Shown here: piece after piece, positions 18,965 to 29,940 of the stretch
Position numbering within the stretch: position 1 is the stretch's first letter
Layout: every line of letters begins with the position of its first letter
Assembly: GCF_016920785.2 (NCBI RefSeq)
Contig: NW_024609835.1
Location: 80,094,795-80,158,794, forward strand
Origin: Ixodes scapularis
Taxonomy: Eukaryota; Arthropoda; Arachnida; Ixodida; Ixodidae
Length of the DNA stretch: 64,000 nucleotides
Reading direction: 5' to 3'
Translations under genes and position numbers: made by a program
Notes under the pieces: model-generated
The model's database searches: none
Seen by the model: the letters and a program-made list of their open reading frames with translations, nothing else
Told to the model about the DNA's origin: nothing

Positions 18965-20344
18965 GTAAGTATTATTTTGTACTGTTCCTTTTCATCTAAA
19001 GTCCTGATAATGTGCTAGCACACGTTTTTCATCTGCCCTCTGTTAGCATGCTTGACCAGATTAGCTTGCGGCAGTTGCTCAATTTAGTTAGCTCCATAAT
19101 CTTCGTAGTGACACATGCACAATTACAGTAGTGACCGAGTTCTTCAATACGCTACTGGTCACAAAACTTTCTCGTAATGCTGTGGGAAAGCATTGCATGC
19201 TGCCAAGAACGGCCGTGGTGCTGTCCTACTCTGGAGAGGTTCGACGGACAGCTTAGAGTGTTGTTTTTAGGTGCAGCAAGTTCGCTTCGGCGCCGTGCGG
19301 TGCAGCTTCTGTTTGTACCTTGAAATGTTGTACCAATGGCCCGATTTTGGTGTTTTGTGAGATTGAGATCTCGGCAGGCTTGTACTGAGGGAGCTGACCT
19401 TTCTTTAACAGACACGTCGCCTGCTAACGTGAGTAAAGAGGGACGGTTTGTCTGCCCTAGAGTGTCATTTGCTGCGGGAAACAAGACGCCGCTGCGTCGT
19501 CTGCTACCAGAACCGAAGAAAGGTGGATCATCTGTTACACACTGTATGCTGCAAGTGAAACGATAGAAAACAAAGTTGCTTTGCGAACTTCTGCTATTTA
19601 ACAAGGGGTGCAATTGATGACCTGTGCTTTACTTGGAAGTGCCAATTCATTCTAAAGCGTCATATGCCTAGGCGCGAGGTATCATGTGACCACAGAGCAG
19701 CCGCTTGCAGCCAATTTCGTTTTCTTTACCAGGGCAAGTGTTCTTAACGGGATTCTCTCCCATTCTTAGACGGTTGATAGTTGAAAAAAAGGCCGTCCTG
19801 AAAGCCCAGAAAATGGCAGTTCCAACAAGGGTACAGGCACCAAGCTAGGCCTAATAGGCACGGACCTATATATCAGATTTTTAAACTGGTGCTTATCGCA
19901 GCCAAGCGCAGCGCGTCTCGCGTGCATCGCCGACGAATCAGTATTTTTATTTCCTTTGATTGTCATAAAACTTTGTGGGAGCATTCACTTTGACCATACA
20001 AGCCAAAACTGTGACGTTCTGAAAATTGGGGCCGTGTCTCCTTTTCAGAAAGTTTATTTGATTAACACATTTTTTTATTACATTTATGAATATTGCATAC
20101 AAATTATAATGTCTCTTAAATTTTTACAAAAATTTGAAACACTCACTGTGTCTGGCAACCGTTCCAAAGCTACCCAAACCATCCGAAACACCTGAAGGTT
20201 CAAGCGTTCTTCTGAAACTTCCCGAAACCCAAGTTTCTGAAAAAGTTTCTTCGCATCATCAGTGCATAATGTTGATCAGCAAAATGGATAATGCTTTCTT
20301 ATGCCTTGGTTATCTTGCAGCCTTCGACGCTCAGCTGCTTAGGC

Positions 20345-20598
20345 CGTGATAGACCTGCACATCCAGAATGGGCACCTACAGCAGCAGAACAGGGAACTGC
20401 AAGTCTGTTGGGCAGGTGCTCGGGCACGTGGTGTCTTTCAAGCACCAGGGAGAGCAGGCGAGGCCTGGGGAACAGGTGACGCCCCAGGAACTGGCCAGGC
20501 CTGAACCACCCGAGCTGTTCCGGACGCCTCTCCGCAACATGGAACAGCTTAGTGCTGCAGAAGCGCAGCTGAAGAACTTCACCAACAGGACACTGCTG
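20345..20598 (+). pseudogene. DUF4806 remnant: coiled-coil exon
   Basis: One frame reads DLHIQNGHLQQQNRELQ, a heptad pattern. A second frame takes over and reads TPQELARPEPPELFRTPLRN and QLSAAEAQLKNFTNRTLL, which joins in phase 0 across the intron to EGQLVSL of the next exon. The donor is GTATTT at 20599. The jump between frames again indicates a one-base indel. Confidence 0.5.
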
Positions 20599-22500
20599 GT
20601 ATTTATGTGTCCTCTTTTTCACAATATTGACGGGTATAAGGCTGCGATTCTTACTTTGTGGTTTAACTTGGGTTATCTGAAGATTTATGCAAATGGGGTT
20701 GGAATGTGGACTGAAGCCTTTTACCGTAATATTTCAAATGGATGCCCACCCAAACTATGTTTTAAACACAGTGAGTGGCAAATTAAAAATGAGTAAGTTG
20801 CCGTCCCTTCATTACGGGCCTTCTGTTATTTATAACAGCAGAGTGCATGCACAGCCAATGCACATCGGAAGGCTATTTATTGTAAGGGGTACCCTTAAAC
20901 TGAACCCTGCGATAGAATTGTGTCAAGGTGACGCAACGCCAGTTGCACGTTTTGCAAGTCAGCTTTAGTAGCCTGCGTAAAGTTTTGCAATTGTTAAACT
21001 GTGTTTCATAGAGGCTACTGAAGGGAGAAATGATGGACGGTGGCCACCAAAAATTAAATATTTGTGCATCTTTACATTTTTGAACAGTTTCCACCCGAAG
21101 GTCGTGTAGACAAGAGGCCTTCATGTGCATCCTCATTGAACGGCATTTTAAGTCTTTTTCAACTGCCGCTTCTTGAAATATTTTTAAGTAAAACATTTCA
21201 CAACGGGGGAAGTAAAATCGCCCAACACATTTGCCTTTGGGTGCTTACAATATGTCGGCCTGCAAATAATCATAAATCATGCTGATTTGCTACGACACTT
21301 CTGCCCGTTTTATCCTTAGAAGTTAAATTCCGCACCTGCAACAACTCTCGCCGTGAGTATGTGTGTGGAGCACGCACAAACCTGCCTGCGTGCTTTTTGT
21401 GTTTAATGCTTGCTTGACAGAAGGATCGAGATGCTGTAGTATATTATGGGCTTCTTTTGGTTTTGTTCCTGTTCTCACTTGAGGCTATAGTCAAGAGATC
21501 TAAATATTTAGGCGATAAATTCATTTGCGCTTTCGGCATCTGCTACAGAAGTAAAGGTACATGCTTGAAAATAACTTTTAGCCTGGTCTAAAATCGCTTT
21601 TGAGCGTGCCCACCACATGCGTATGCCCAAACAAATTTGTAAGGGGTTGCCAGATAAATCTAATCCATCTTTACTTTACATTAGTAGTGCATTTCCAAAA
21701 TGAGATGTTAACCAGTCCTAACCGAAGGTCACCCTATGAGAGGAAATCAAATTTTCCAAGGTGAAAGAGTAACTGTCATTGCATCCGCCACTTTATTCAG
21801 GTGGTGTGAGTGCATGCGTAGCTGTGTCTCCAGGCATAGCATACGGTAGTCGCACAAGCGATTATTACACGAGGCGAGCTTGAGCTGAGTAAGTTGGTTC
21901 ATTGGCCTACAGGGCCACCACTGAGTCAGCACTAAACAAAAATATGGAAAGGTAACTAACTACTCATACTGTGCTGCTGTTGCCATTTTTTGCAACTATG
22001 ATGACGGTTTTGGTCAATTCCTGCCTTTTTATGCCTTTTTCAATTCCAGTCTTCGTAAAGCCGTAAAATAGGTGATAAATTTGCAGGGTGACTAACCGGC
22101 AGCTAGACTAAGCTTTAACAAAGTCAAGATGCGCAGGGTCTTGAATGCACTGTTTTGAGAACCACATACATTATTAAAATTACTGAGTGGATGCTGATGG
22201 GCAAAGAGGATCCATCAAAACGTTTGCACAATTTGAACGTTGCAACGAATTTGACTGACTATTGAGATTTAGCAGAGTATGGAGGGAAATATTTTAATTT
22301 TTCTGGTTTCGTCTAAGACAAGTAGAGTTGCCATATATTCTAATATTTTTTATTCTCTCTCTAGTAAATATGGTAAAATTTTGATGCATGTATAGTGTGG
22401 CTTGCTGCATTTACCTGGGCATTCACATTCTCTTACTTGAGACATGTTATGCATATAAATAACTTTATTGACATATTGAGAACACATTTTGTCTTTCTAG

Positions 22501-22667
22501 GAGGGGCAGCTCGTGTCTCTAGGAGACAGCAAGAACCTGCAGAAGGTGGTGCGAGAGATGGTGGGACGCCTGTTCTCAAAGCAAGTCCAGGAGCAGTTCT
22601 CCGGCCCTTCTGGGCTACCAAGGAAAGTCAAGGTTCAAGGACGCCATGATGTGTAAGGTGGTCATCG
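22501..22667 (+). pseudogene. DUF4806 remnant: core domain exon
   Basis: After the acceptor CTTTCTAG the frame reads NLQKVVREMVGRLFSKQVQ and EQFSG, the core helix and F-S/N-(W) pattern of DUF4806. One base later in phase the sequence reads FKDAMMCKVVIG, which matches the family's next motif (FKD..LCK.I). The original frame instead ends at TAA unless a donor at 22653 (GTAAGG) is used, in which case it joins the last exon in frame. Confidence 0.6.
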
Positions 22668-22755
22668 GTAATGCATATTTTTTACTAGCTATTAAATTGA
22701 TGGTATCTCTATTGGAGCTCAATAGACAAGCACAATCTTTGAAATATGTTGACAA

Positions 22756-23288
22756 TTAAAGGGAAATTGAAACACTTCTGGACAAAAAAACGAGTTATAG
22801 GTGACTTCTGGCGTATTTTTGTCCTGTGAATCTGAATATCGCTTTCGTTTTCCCCGAAGGTGTAACTAGACGCGAGAAAACACGAAAAACCTCAGAGCAG
22901 CCGTGACGTCGTACTAGGATCTTTGGGGCGCCAAGCACGTGTCGCTCGTGTGGGTGGCGCGTGCAATTGCAAGCTTGCCAGTTGTATTTTTCCACACTGA
23001 CGCCAGTTGTGGCGTCTATTTCTGACCTTTTTTCAAATTCAAGAAAAAGGTCAGAAATAAATTTTACAAATTTATTTCTGACCTTTTTACAAATTCAATT
23101 TTCCGAAAGCTCCCAGCATGACGTCACGCCCCGGGAAGGAGGGGCTTCAGCTGTACTTTAGAAATTAATTTCTGCTTCTCCATGCACCAGAATGAAAAAA
23201 TAAACTCGATATTCGTGATCCTGGAGGCCATATCAAGACGATTTTGGTGTTCTTCCTCAAATACAGAACAGCTTCAGTTTCCCGTTAA
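22756..23288. mobile_element. MITE with TTAA duplication in DUF4806 intron
   Basis: A 525-bp element (22760-23284) flanked by TTAA on both sides; ends are AGGGAAATTGAAAC and, reversed, CGGGAAACTGAAGC. Inside, ATTTCTGACCTTTTT occurs three times, one of them inverted, forming a hairpin at 23018-23060. Its left end resembles the AGGGACACTGAAG end at 49893. piggyBac affiliation is inferred from TTAA. Confidence 0.7.
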
Positions 23289-23860
23289 GTCTTGCAATAT
23301 GCAAAATTTAAGTCGTCAGTTCCTGTCGTTTTTTTTTTTTTAATTTGATTTGCATTTTCTATTATGAATATCTCCTGTGTTAGCATTCTCGGACCTTCAT
23401 ACTGAAAAGCAGCGTTTTGAAGGAACTGTGAAAAAAGGTTTTTGTTGGTCTTGTTTTGTTAACCTGTTAGTTTCCAGGTTGAAAATCTAATGACGACCAT
23501 TTAGAGGCCTTGGTCTGCAGAGTGTCAGTTGGGGAAGTTTTGCTCTTTTTTTAGCCACTCATCTCTGCACCCCACCCCGTCTCGCCCCCCATTTCAGATT
23601 AATAGGATGTTGCGTGAAATAGCCATATGCCTCCGTAGAATCTGCACCTTAGCGTGGTAGCCAAACCCACAATCTCCACCTCTGTGGTGCTCTCTTTCTG
23701 TCACCTTTGAATTGCAGGCTGGTGAGGGACCCATATTTACACAAAGGAAACGCTCGCAAACTGCAGTGTTTGAACAGCACCTTGTGTGTAGCTAATATGC
23801 AAGATATTGGCTTCCCCTATTTCTCAACTAATCTGTGTGATCTGACAATTCTCTTTACAG

Positions 23861-24007
23861 GTGCCATACAAAGTCGCACTCGTGCAGCGTGGACGGGGTG
23901 CAGAAGTGGCTGACGGCCAGGGAGGCGGGCAAGGGCAATAGAGTTAAAAAGACGGACACTCCACTGGTGGTTCCAACCGCCTTTGACGATGAGGGACACT
24001 CTGGCTG
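23861..24007 (+). pseudogene. DUF4806 remnant: last exon
   Basis: After CTCTTTACAG one frame reads CSVDGVQKWLTAREAGKGNR, matching the closing helix (V-x-x-x-I/V-x-x-W-L) of the family, and stops at TGA 24005. The frame reached from the donor at 22668 differs and stops early. Confidence 0.55.
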
Positions 24008-24038
24008 AGGAGCTAGCTGCTATGGATGCACGAGTCAC

Positions 24039-24044
24039 AATAAA
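24039..24044 (+). terminator. Polyadenylation signal of DUF4806 remnant
   Basis: AATAAA in CACAATAAAGAATG, 32 bp after the last stop codon. Confidence 0.55.
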
Positions 24045-24463
24045 GAATGTCACGGTAAAAAACATTTTGTATGTTCCCTTCTTGTACTACCCACAATATG
24101 CATCTGGGCGACAGATGAATGGGGTCGTCTCAACGAGTATACAGTAATTGCCATGAGTATACTGTATACATGGAGAAAGTCAATTGTTCACACAGAATTG
24201 TTTCTTAAAATTGCACAAATACTAAACCGGCTTTTTTCAGTTCAAGTCCGAAAAACATGTTAAAAACGGTCAGCACCTATAAAAGATATGAAAACCAATA
24301 AAATGGTTTGGACTGAGAAATTTAGCATTTCCACGTTTAAGTCAATTTGATCTACTGAGAAGTTGGCTGTTCAAAAATGCAGTAGGATGTCATTCCTGGG
24401 CTTTAAAGCCTGACACAGCTAGCATTCTGCTGGTTCTATGCTGGATACACTGAATGACGCATA
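24045..24463. other. Unassigned DNA
   Basis: AT-rich; a short inverted pair around GTATACTGTATAC near 24156-24170 is the only structure seen. Confidence 0.35.
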
Positions 24464-24820
24464 CGCTGGTGCTGATCCGCAATTTCGCAGGCACTGACCC
24501 GCAATTACGCTGGCACTGATCTGTTTTTACGCTGGGACTAATCCGCAATTGGACTGGCTCTGACCCGGAATCACGCTGGCACACTGATGGTTTCCTACCG
24601 TACCACCGGTTCCATGCCGGGGATCTGTGTCGGGAGCTCGCTGGGAACATCCCGTATTCCCGGCATCCCGGTTTCCCAATAAGGTCCCGGTACCGGCCGG
24701 ATTCCGGCATTGGGCCCGGCCGATGTCGCCCCTTGGGGCGTTTCCGGTACTGGCCGGTATCGCTATCCCGGCAGGCCAATACCGCCCCATCCCCAACCCG
24801 GCGTGTTGTGCTACTTGGGC
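24464..24820 (-). repeat. 22-bp tandem array and GC-rich block, CCAAGTAGCACA head
   Basis: The 22-bp unit CGCTGGCACTGATCCGCAATT recurs with anchors at 24464, 24486, 24508, 24530, 24552 and 24574. It adjoins a GC-rich section rich in CCGGTACTGGCCGG-like strings, ending near 24820. In reverse orientation the head reads GCCCAAGTAGCACAAC, matching the head at 12518 (CCCAGGTAGCACACC), and GGCCAGTACCGG occurs in both. The tandem bodies of the two elements differ. Confidence 0.75.
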
Positions 24821-24999
24821 ATACACCGAGAGCATCGAAGCTGCTCCAGCTAGGCACTATGGCATCCGTCACCTGAAATTGTTTGTAATCGTAAATACAC
24901 AGCCAACCTAAATATCTTACTATTATATCTTTGTTTTTGTGTGTGGAAGTAAAGTTATTTATTTTACTCTAGATGTAAAATATACCGGAAGGTACAACT

Positions 25000-25935
25000 T
25001 CACACTGCATCATCTTTTCTCAAATCATTAGTCTCTAATATGATACCACTTTGTACGCTTATGTAAAATGCTGTATATAGTTTCTCCTCTCTTTTACTGT
25101 GTGACTGATCGCTCTTTTTATCAATGACCTCATCTGAATAAATGTATATAAAAGATTTGTGCAAGTTTCATGAAACGGGAACTCAGAGTCACTTCTTGTA
25201 TAGGACACTGCTAAGTGTAGGCTTTGAAAAAGGACCCTACTTTGGGGAGTTGTTTCTTCTTTCACAGTGCAATGATGCAACATGTTTTTAATAGAAATGA
25301 ATGCCGAAATAGAGTATAACAGGGTACCCAAATTTTAAAAAAATCGAAGGCGGTGTTTTTTTTTATTCGCATTGGAATTTTTCTTTGTTTGATTTTTTTC
25401 CCATGTTTGCCTAAATATATTGTAACTATTGTGTCACTCAGATACCTTATTTATTTATTCAATAATAGCCATATATTAGTAAAATAATGTCTGCAAGTTA
25501 TGTAATAATGATTAAATTATTTCATGAAATACAGATTTCCAAAGTTTGCCATTTGTCGTTCGAGCAGGCATGTTTGGCAATTTTTAGAAACCTAAATAAA
25601 TTTTTAATAAATATTATTACTTTATATTACAAGCAAGTTGTACCCATAGTTTGTTTGTAAAAAGATTTAAAATTCTCCTAATTTTATTGTTTTAATTATT
25701 CACTTTCTAACTTGCCCCCTCCATCAGTGCGCGTTATTGCAACTGTGCACCTCTCCCTGCCTTACGATTTTTCTTGTCTCCAAATTTTTTTTCTGGTCAA
25801 AACTAAGTGTGGATTCGTTTATACCAGACACTAGACAATGTCATATAAAAACATCAGTTGATTTAAAAATGTCGACCAACCACCCTTTGGTCGATCTTAT
25901 CTGAAATCAACCTCCTACGTCGTAGGGTTACTGTG
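25000..25935 (-). repeat. Second copy of the 8066-9035 repeat, inverted
   Basis: Reverse complement matches 8066-9035 over nearly its whole length, with indels. It retains a 90-codon minus-strand frame (25059-25331) starting MLHH and containing TTPQSRVLFQSLHLAV, as in the first copy. Copy ends fall in ordinary AT-rich DNA; I could not fix a target duplication. Confidence 0.7.
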
Positions 25936-26104
25936 GAAAACATAGCGCGCTCTTTGTAAGTTGATTATGCAGCACTAGGTACCGTCTCTCCGAAAAAAAA
26001 AATTCCGACTAAACTTATTTGCTTTTATCATCTACAAGAGCATAGACATTTTGTAATAACAGCGTTCGCAATATCAACGAAATGTCGCTTTTTCATTAGT
26101 CACA

Positions 26105-26300
26105 TATCGTCCGGGCTGCAAGAACAATGCCGCCGGAGATGAAATTGGTGTGTTCGATCTTTGTTTGTTTTTTTAGTAGGGAAATCCGCCGCGCATCATT
26201 ATGATTCATAAATTTCCGGGATGCTCATAGCCCGCAGAGTGAGCTATCGTGATATATAGGCTCTCTGAGAAACCTCCTGAGGGCACCTTCAAGGATTGAC
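26105..26300 (-). repeat. Second copy of the 1499-1690 repeat, inverted
   Basis: Reversed, it reads AAGGTGCCCTCAGGAGGTTT and then CTCACTCTGC and GATTTCCCTACTAAAA, matching 1499-1690. This copy has an extra segment of about 35 bases in the middle. Confidence 0.5.
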
Positions 26301-27230
26301 AGAGTAAAAGATACCACAGGCTCCTGTGAGTCATACTTAGTCCAGATTTTTGCGGTCACTATACCTACCGGTCAACGAACCTTGGTTTGACGCATGGCGC
26401 CAATTTATGTTGAATATGTGTCACTTCAAGACGGCCCGCGGCCACAATGATTGGACTCCCATCTCGAGCAAATTTTAGGGTGTTTATGAAGGGTTTTGAT
26501 TCTTACTAAGCCGCTTGGTAAATATCTCCTGTTATGGTTAGTTTGTGAGTTCTTACGATTATTTATTAAAAATCATGAGGGTGCGTAACGTCATGTTGCC
26601 ATGACCGGCATGTAACGGAAAGGTTTTGGCTTAAACTCTAGCCCGGAAACATATCCCGTGTTTTTAAAGAACCGTAATTAACAGCCAATTGTGGCTACCT
26701 TAAAGAACACCTTTTTTTCTGTTCTGGTCGCGGTGCCACTTAGCCTGAAGTGGCCATAAAGCGCTCCCTAAACACCTTACTATTTTCTCTAGATAGAGAA
26801 GCTGTCGTTTATTCAATACTTGTTAATGAAACCGCCATGAAGACCTGAAAAGATATAAAGCAACCTGGTCAGTAAATGTTTGTTTATTTCGCTCCTTGTA
26901 TGGTGTAAGAGAGTGTTTTTGTTTTCGTGTGCTTTTTGTGGGGGGGGGGGGGTGATTCTTGTAAAGAGTTAGCTTGGTGCTATTTACAAGATCAGGGGCG
27001 TCGCAGTCTTGTTTATGAAGGCACTATACGCACTCAATATACTTCTGGACTGACATTTGTTCTAAGCAGCCTACATTTTACTAAAAAATTTTTTTTAAAT
27101 TATCACCTAACGCGTTTTTTTTTTTTTTCAAAACTTAAAGATCAGTGCTATCTGACTGCCCATATTGCAAGATATAACTAAAAGTCATCCGGCTATAGTT
27201 TCAGGAAACAGTTCTACGAGGAAGGTTTCG
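26301..27230. other. Unassigned DNA
   Basis: No gene recognised. Contains a G13 run at 26940-26952 and a poly-T run near 27116-27129. Confidence 0.35.
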
Positions 27231-27234
27231 TAAC

Positions 27235-29940
27235 TAAATCATCATCATCGTCATCATTTATTAAGCCTTGAAACCCTTACGGGCATTACACAAGCGGTTG
27301 GGGGTCATTGAAACATTGTTAGATAAAGGCATATCAAAATAGAAATCAGCGCTCAAACAAATAAGTAGTAAACCAAAAATAACTATTAGTGCAGTTGCAA
27401 ATGGTTACTTACGATATCAATGTGGTATGATCTATCTGGGTCACAGTATACTGTTATGCAGGTTATTCCGGTTCGCTATTGTTGACGGCGAAGTGGAGTT
27501 AGAAACAAGACAAATGAAGCAAAGATGAAGCGTACCTTACACGCGTTATCAATTGGAGGAATAATGCGATTAGGTGGAAATAGCAATGGAGTTTTGATGT
27601 CACTGTTCTTAGTGTGGATCTTGTGAAAAAGGGACAGGCGCGATAATGTTATTATGGATGAAAGTAGATCGAGATTAGAGTTTATCCTTAGTGAAGTGAT
27701 ACTGGTGTCTCGTGAATAGTCTGAAAATATAAATCTGATTGTGCGATTTTGAACTGCCTAAAATTCAAATTTAAATTCGTTTATTTTGCCACAAACAGTA
27801 CATTTGTGACAGGGGAGCTGAAAAAAAGTCTATGTTCGATACCAAGGAGACCAAAGGGATGACGCGTATTCGAGTAGGGAACTCAGAAGTGTAGTTTAGG
27901 CTAGTTGTTTTACTGCTGACGGTGCCAGTTTTAGATTGCGTCGAGGGCAGTCCAAAGAGCGGTTAGTGTTAGCCAGGATGTGCGTTAGTGTTCCATGCGA
28001 GATCGCTAGATAAGTGGACACCGAGATATTTGAACGGCGGACTCTTGGTAATGGGCTGGTTACAGATTGCATAAGTAGAAGCAATAGGACTATGAGCACG
28101 TCTGAAGGAAACGAGTGGCATTTTAGAGGAATTGATTTTAATTTTGCACGTTTTACAGCAGTCGGAAACAATGTTAAGGTCAGCTTGTAGAAAGTTTTGA
28201 ATGTCAAGGTGAGACACGGATCTCTAAATTACGCAATCATCTACGAAAAGTCGTATATAGGGCGTTATGCGATCATGAATTTATTTACAAATATTAGGAA
28301 CAGAAGGGCTCAAGAACACTGCCCTGGTGACTCCGGATGTTACATCACAATTGGAAGACGAGGAATCGTTAAATACAGTGTGTTGAGTACGATTGGTCAA
28401 AAATTGACTGATCCATGATATCACTAATGGATGATTATGAAGTTGATTTAGTTTGAGCATTATTAATGTATGGGAAACCTTGTCAAATGCCTTAGAAATG
28501 TCAATAAATACGGTGTCAGTTCTTATGTTATTATCGATGTTGCTGTGTATTTTATGGAAGAGCTGTACCAGTTGAGTTTCGCAGGAAAATGATTGACGGA
28601 GCCCATGCTGATTTGGAAAAAGGAGGTGGTTATTGTCCATATGCTTCAGGACGTTTGAATAAATGATATGCTCGAGAAGTTTACACGGAACACTGGTTAG
28701 CGAGATGTGACGATAGTTTGGTGGTGAAGAGCGATCGCTTGATTTACAGATGGGAAAAAGTCTGCCCACTTTCCAGTCTGGTGAAGCTCGCCAGAAGATA
28801 AGGATTGCTGGAAGATAATTAATAGAAAACGAGCCTAATCTGATTTAGTCGTTTTCAGTAGTTCGGAACCAATTTTGTCGTCGCCCGAACTCCATAATAT
28901 CTGTATCCCTTATATTAAGCTTATTATTCCTGAATAAATTATTTCAATGACGTTCATGGGTGGATTGGGCAAATCTTGAAGATGAGGCATGTTGTCGTGG
29001 TGATATGCCGTGAAAACTGAGCTGAAATAATGGCTAAGGCTGTTTGCATTTTGTTCGTCCGGCGATGGTGAGCAATCACCGCTTATGAGCTGAACAGGTT
29101 TATCAGTCTTTAGAATAATTACCTCATGAAACGTTTTAGGTTTATTGTCAAGAATACCTACTAAGCCAACGTTAAAAAATTTTGCTTTCGATTCTATGAT
29201 CGATTTCTCATAGGTCCTAGCTATCAAATTGCACTTTTCCCATGCGATGTGTAAGCGATTATTTAGCGTGCCTAAACAATGTTTTTTTTCCTTTTAATGG
29301 TAAGTTGGTGAACCATTTATGTGTACGAGGGATTTGATTTGTCACATTTTATTTTAATTGTCAGGATATTTGTATTAGCAAGGTGTGTGATTTTGTCTTT
29401 GAACAGCATCCAGTTTTCGTTCACTGTTCTGCTTTCGCAGCCGCTCTGAAAACTCTTGAAGAAAATATCAAGCTCGTTGTTAATAGTACCATAATTAGCT
29501 TTATTATAATCTTGCATAGTTTTGAAGTATGGAGATCTTTGTTGAACCTCAAACGCAAAATTGAGGTGAATGACGGCATGATCACTAACAGGAGAATTAT
29601 ATACTATATTTTTTACAAGTGCAGCGTCAGTAGTGAGACAAAGGTCCAGGATATGACTTGTGTCACAGGTTAATCTTGTGAATTGTGTGATCATCTGAGC
29701 GAGATTAAAGGTAGGGAATGTAACCACAAGCGTTCCTGAAGTGTGGTGTCAAAATGAAAGAGTATCCCAGATTATGTCAGGATAATTGAAGTCGCTGAAG
29801 AGAATTCATGATGCATTGGTGGTTTGGTGGGAAATGAAAGAGAGTGCGTCGCCAATCTTTTCAAAGAACCGATTAACAAGGTCTGGTGGTCTATAGCACA
29901 CACATTGGCGGCCTGTAGCACACAAATCGTTCCATTAATT
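27235..29940 (-). mobile_element. CR1/L2-like LINE, 5'-truncated and decayed
   Basis: Minus-strand order: endonuclease C-terminal part (DFNYPDIIWDTLSF near 29780; CDTSHILDLCLTTDAALV and SDHAVIHLNF in 29727-29317), a linker (SLSHYFSSVF), then RT: PNYRHISLTSVPCKLLEHII, FPNQHGLRQSFSCETQLVQL, VFIDISKAFDKVSHTLIM (first catalytic Asp) in 28769-28281, and the LINE C-terminal region to about 27900. Several stops and shifts separate the blocks and the YADD box is not intact. The 3' end at about 27235 has a (ATC)n tract and CCTTACGGGCATTACACAAG, which also occurs at 43852. Truncated within the endonuclease near 29940. Confidence 0.8.

Larger units (their letters stand above)
18765..24044 (+). pseudogene. 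DUF4806-family gene remnant, multi-exon
   Basis: Four exon-like blocks in order on one strand match the architecture of DUF4806 proteins, a large arthropod family of unknown function: an N-terminal beta-rich module (18774-18964), a coiled-coil (about 20345-20598), the DUF4806 helical domain (22501-22652 or 22667) and its C-terminal helix (23861-24007), followed by AATAAA at 24039. Splice sites are good (GTAAGT at 18965, CTCTTTACAG before 23861). The frame best matching the family changes inside three or four blocks by single-base steps, so the ancestral product cannot be made. Some in-frame exon combinations still exist. Copies are numerous in ticks and probably spread by transposition or duplication, which is inference. 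Confidence 0.65.
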
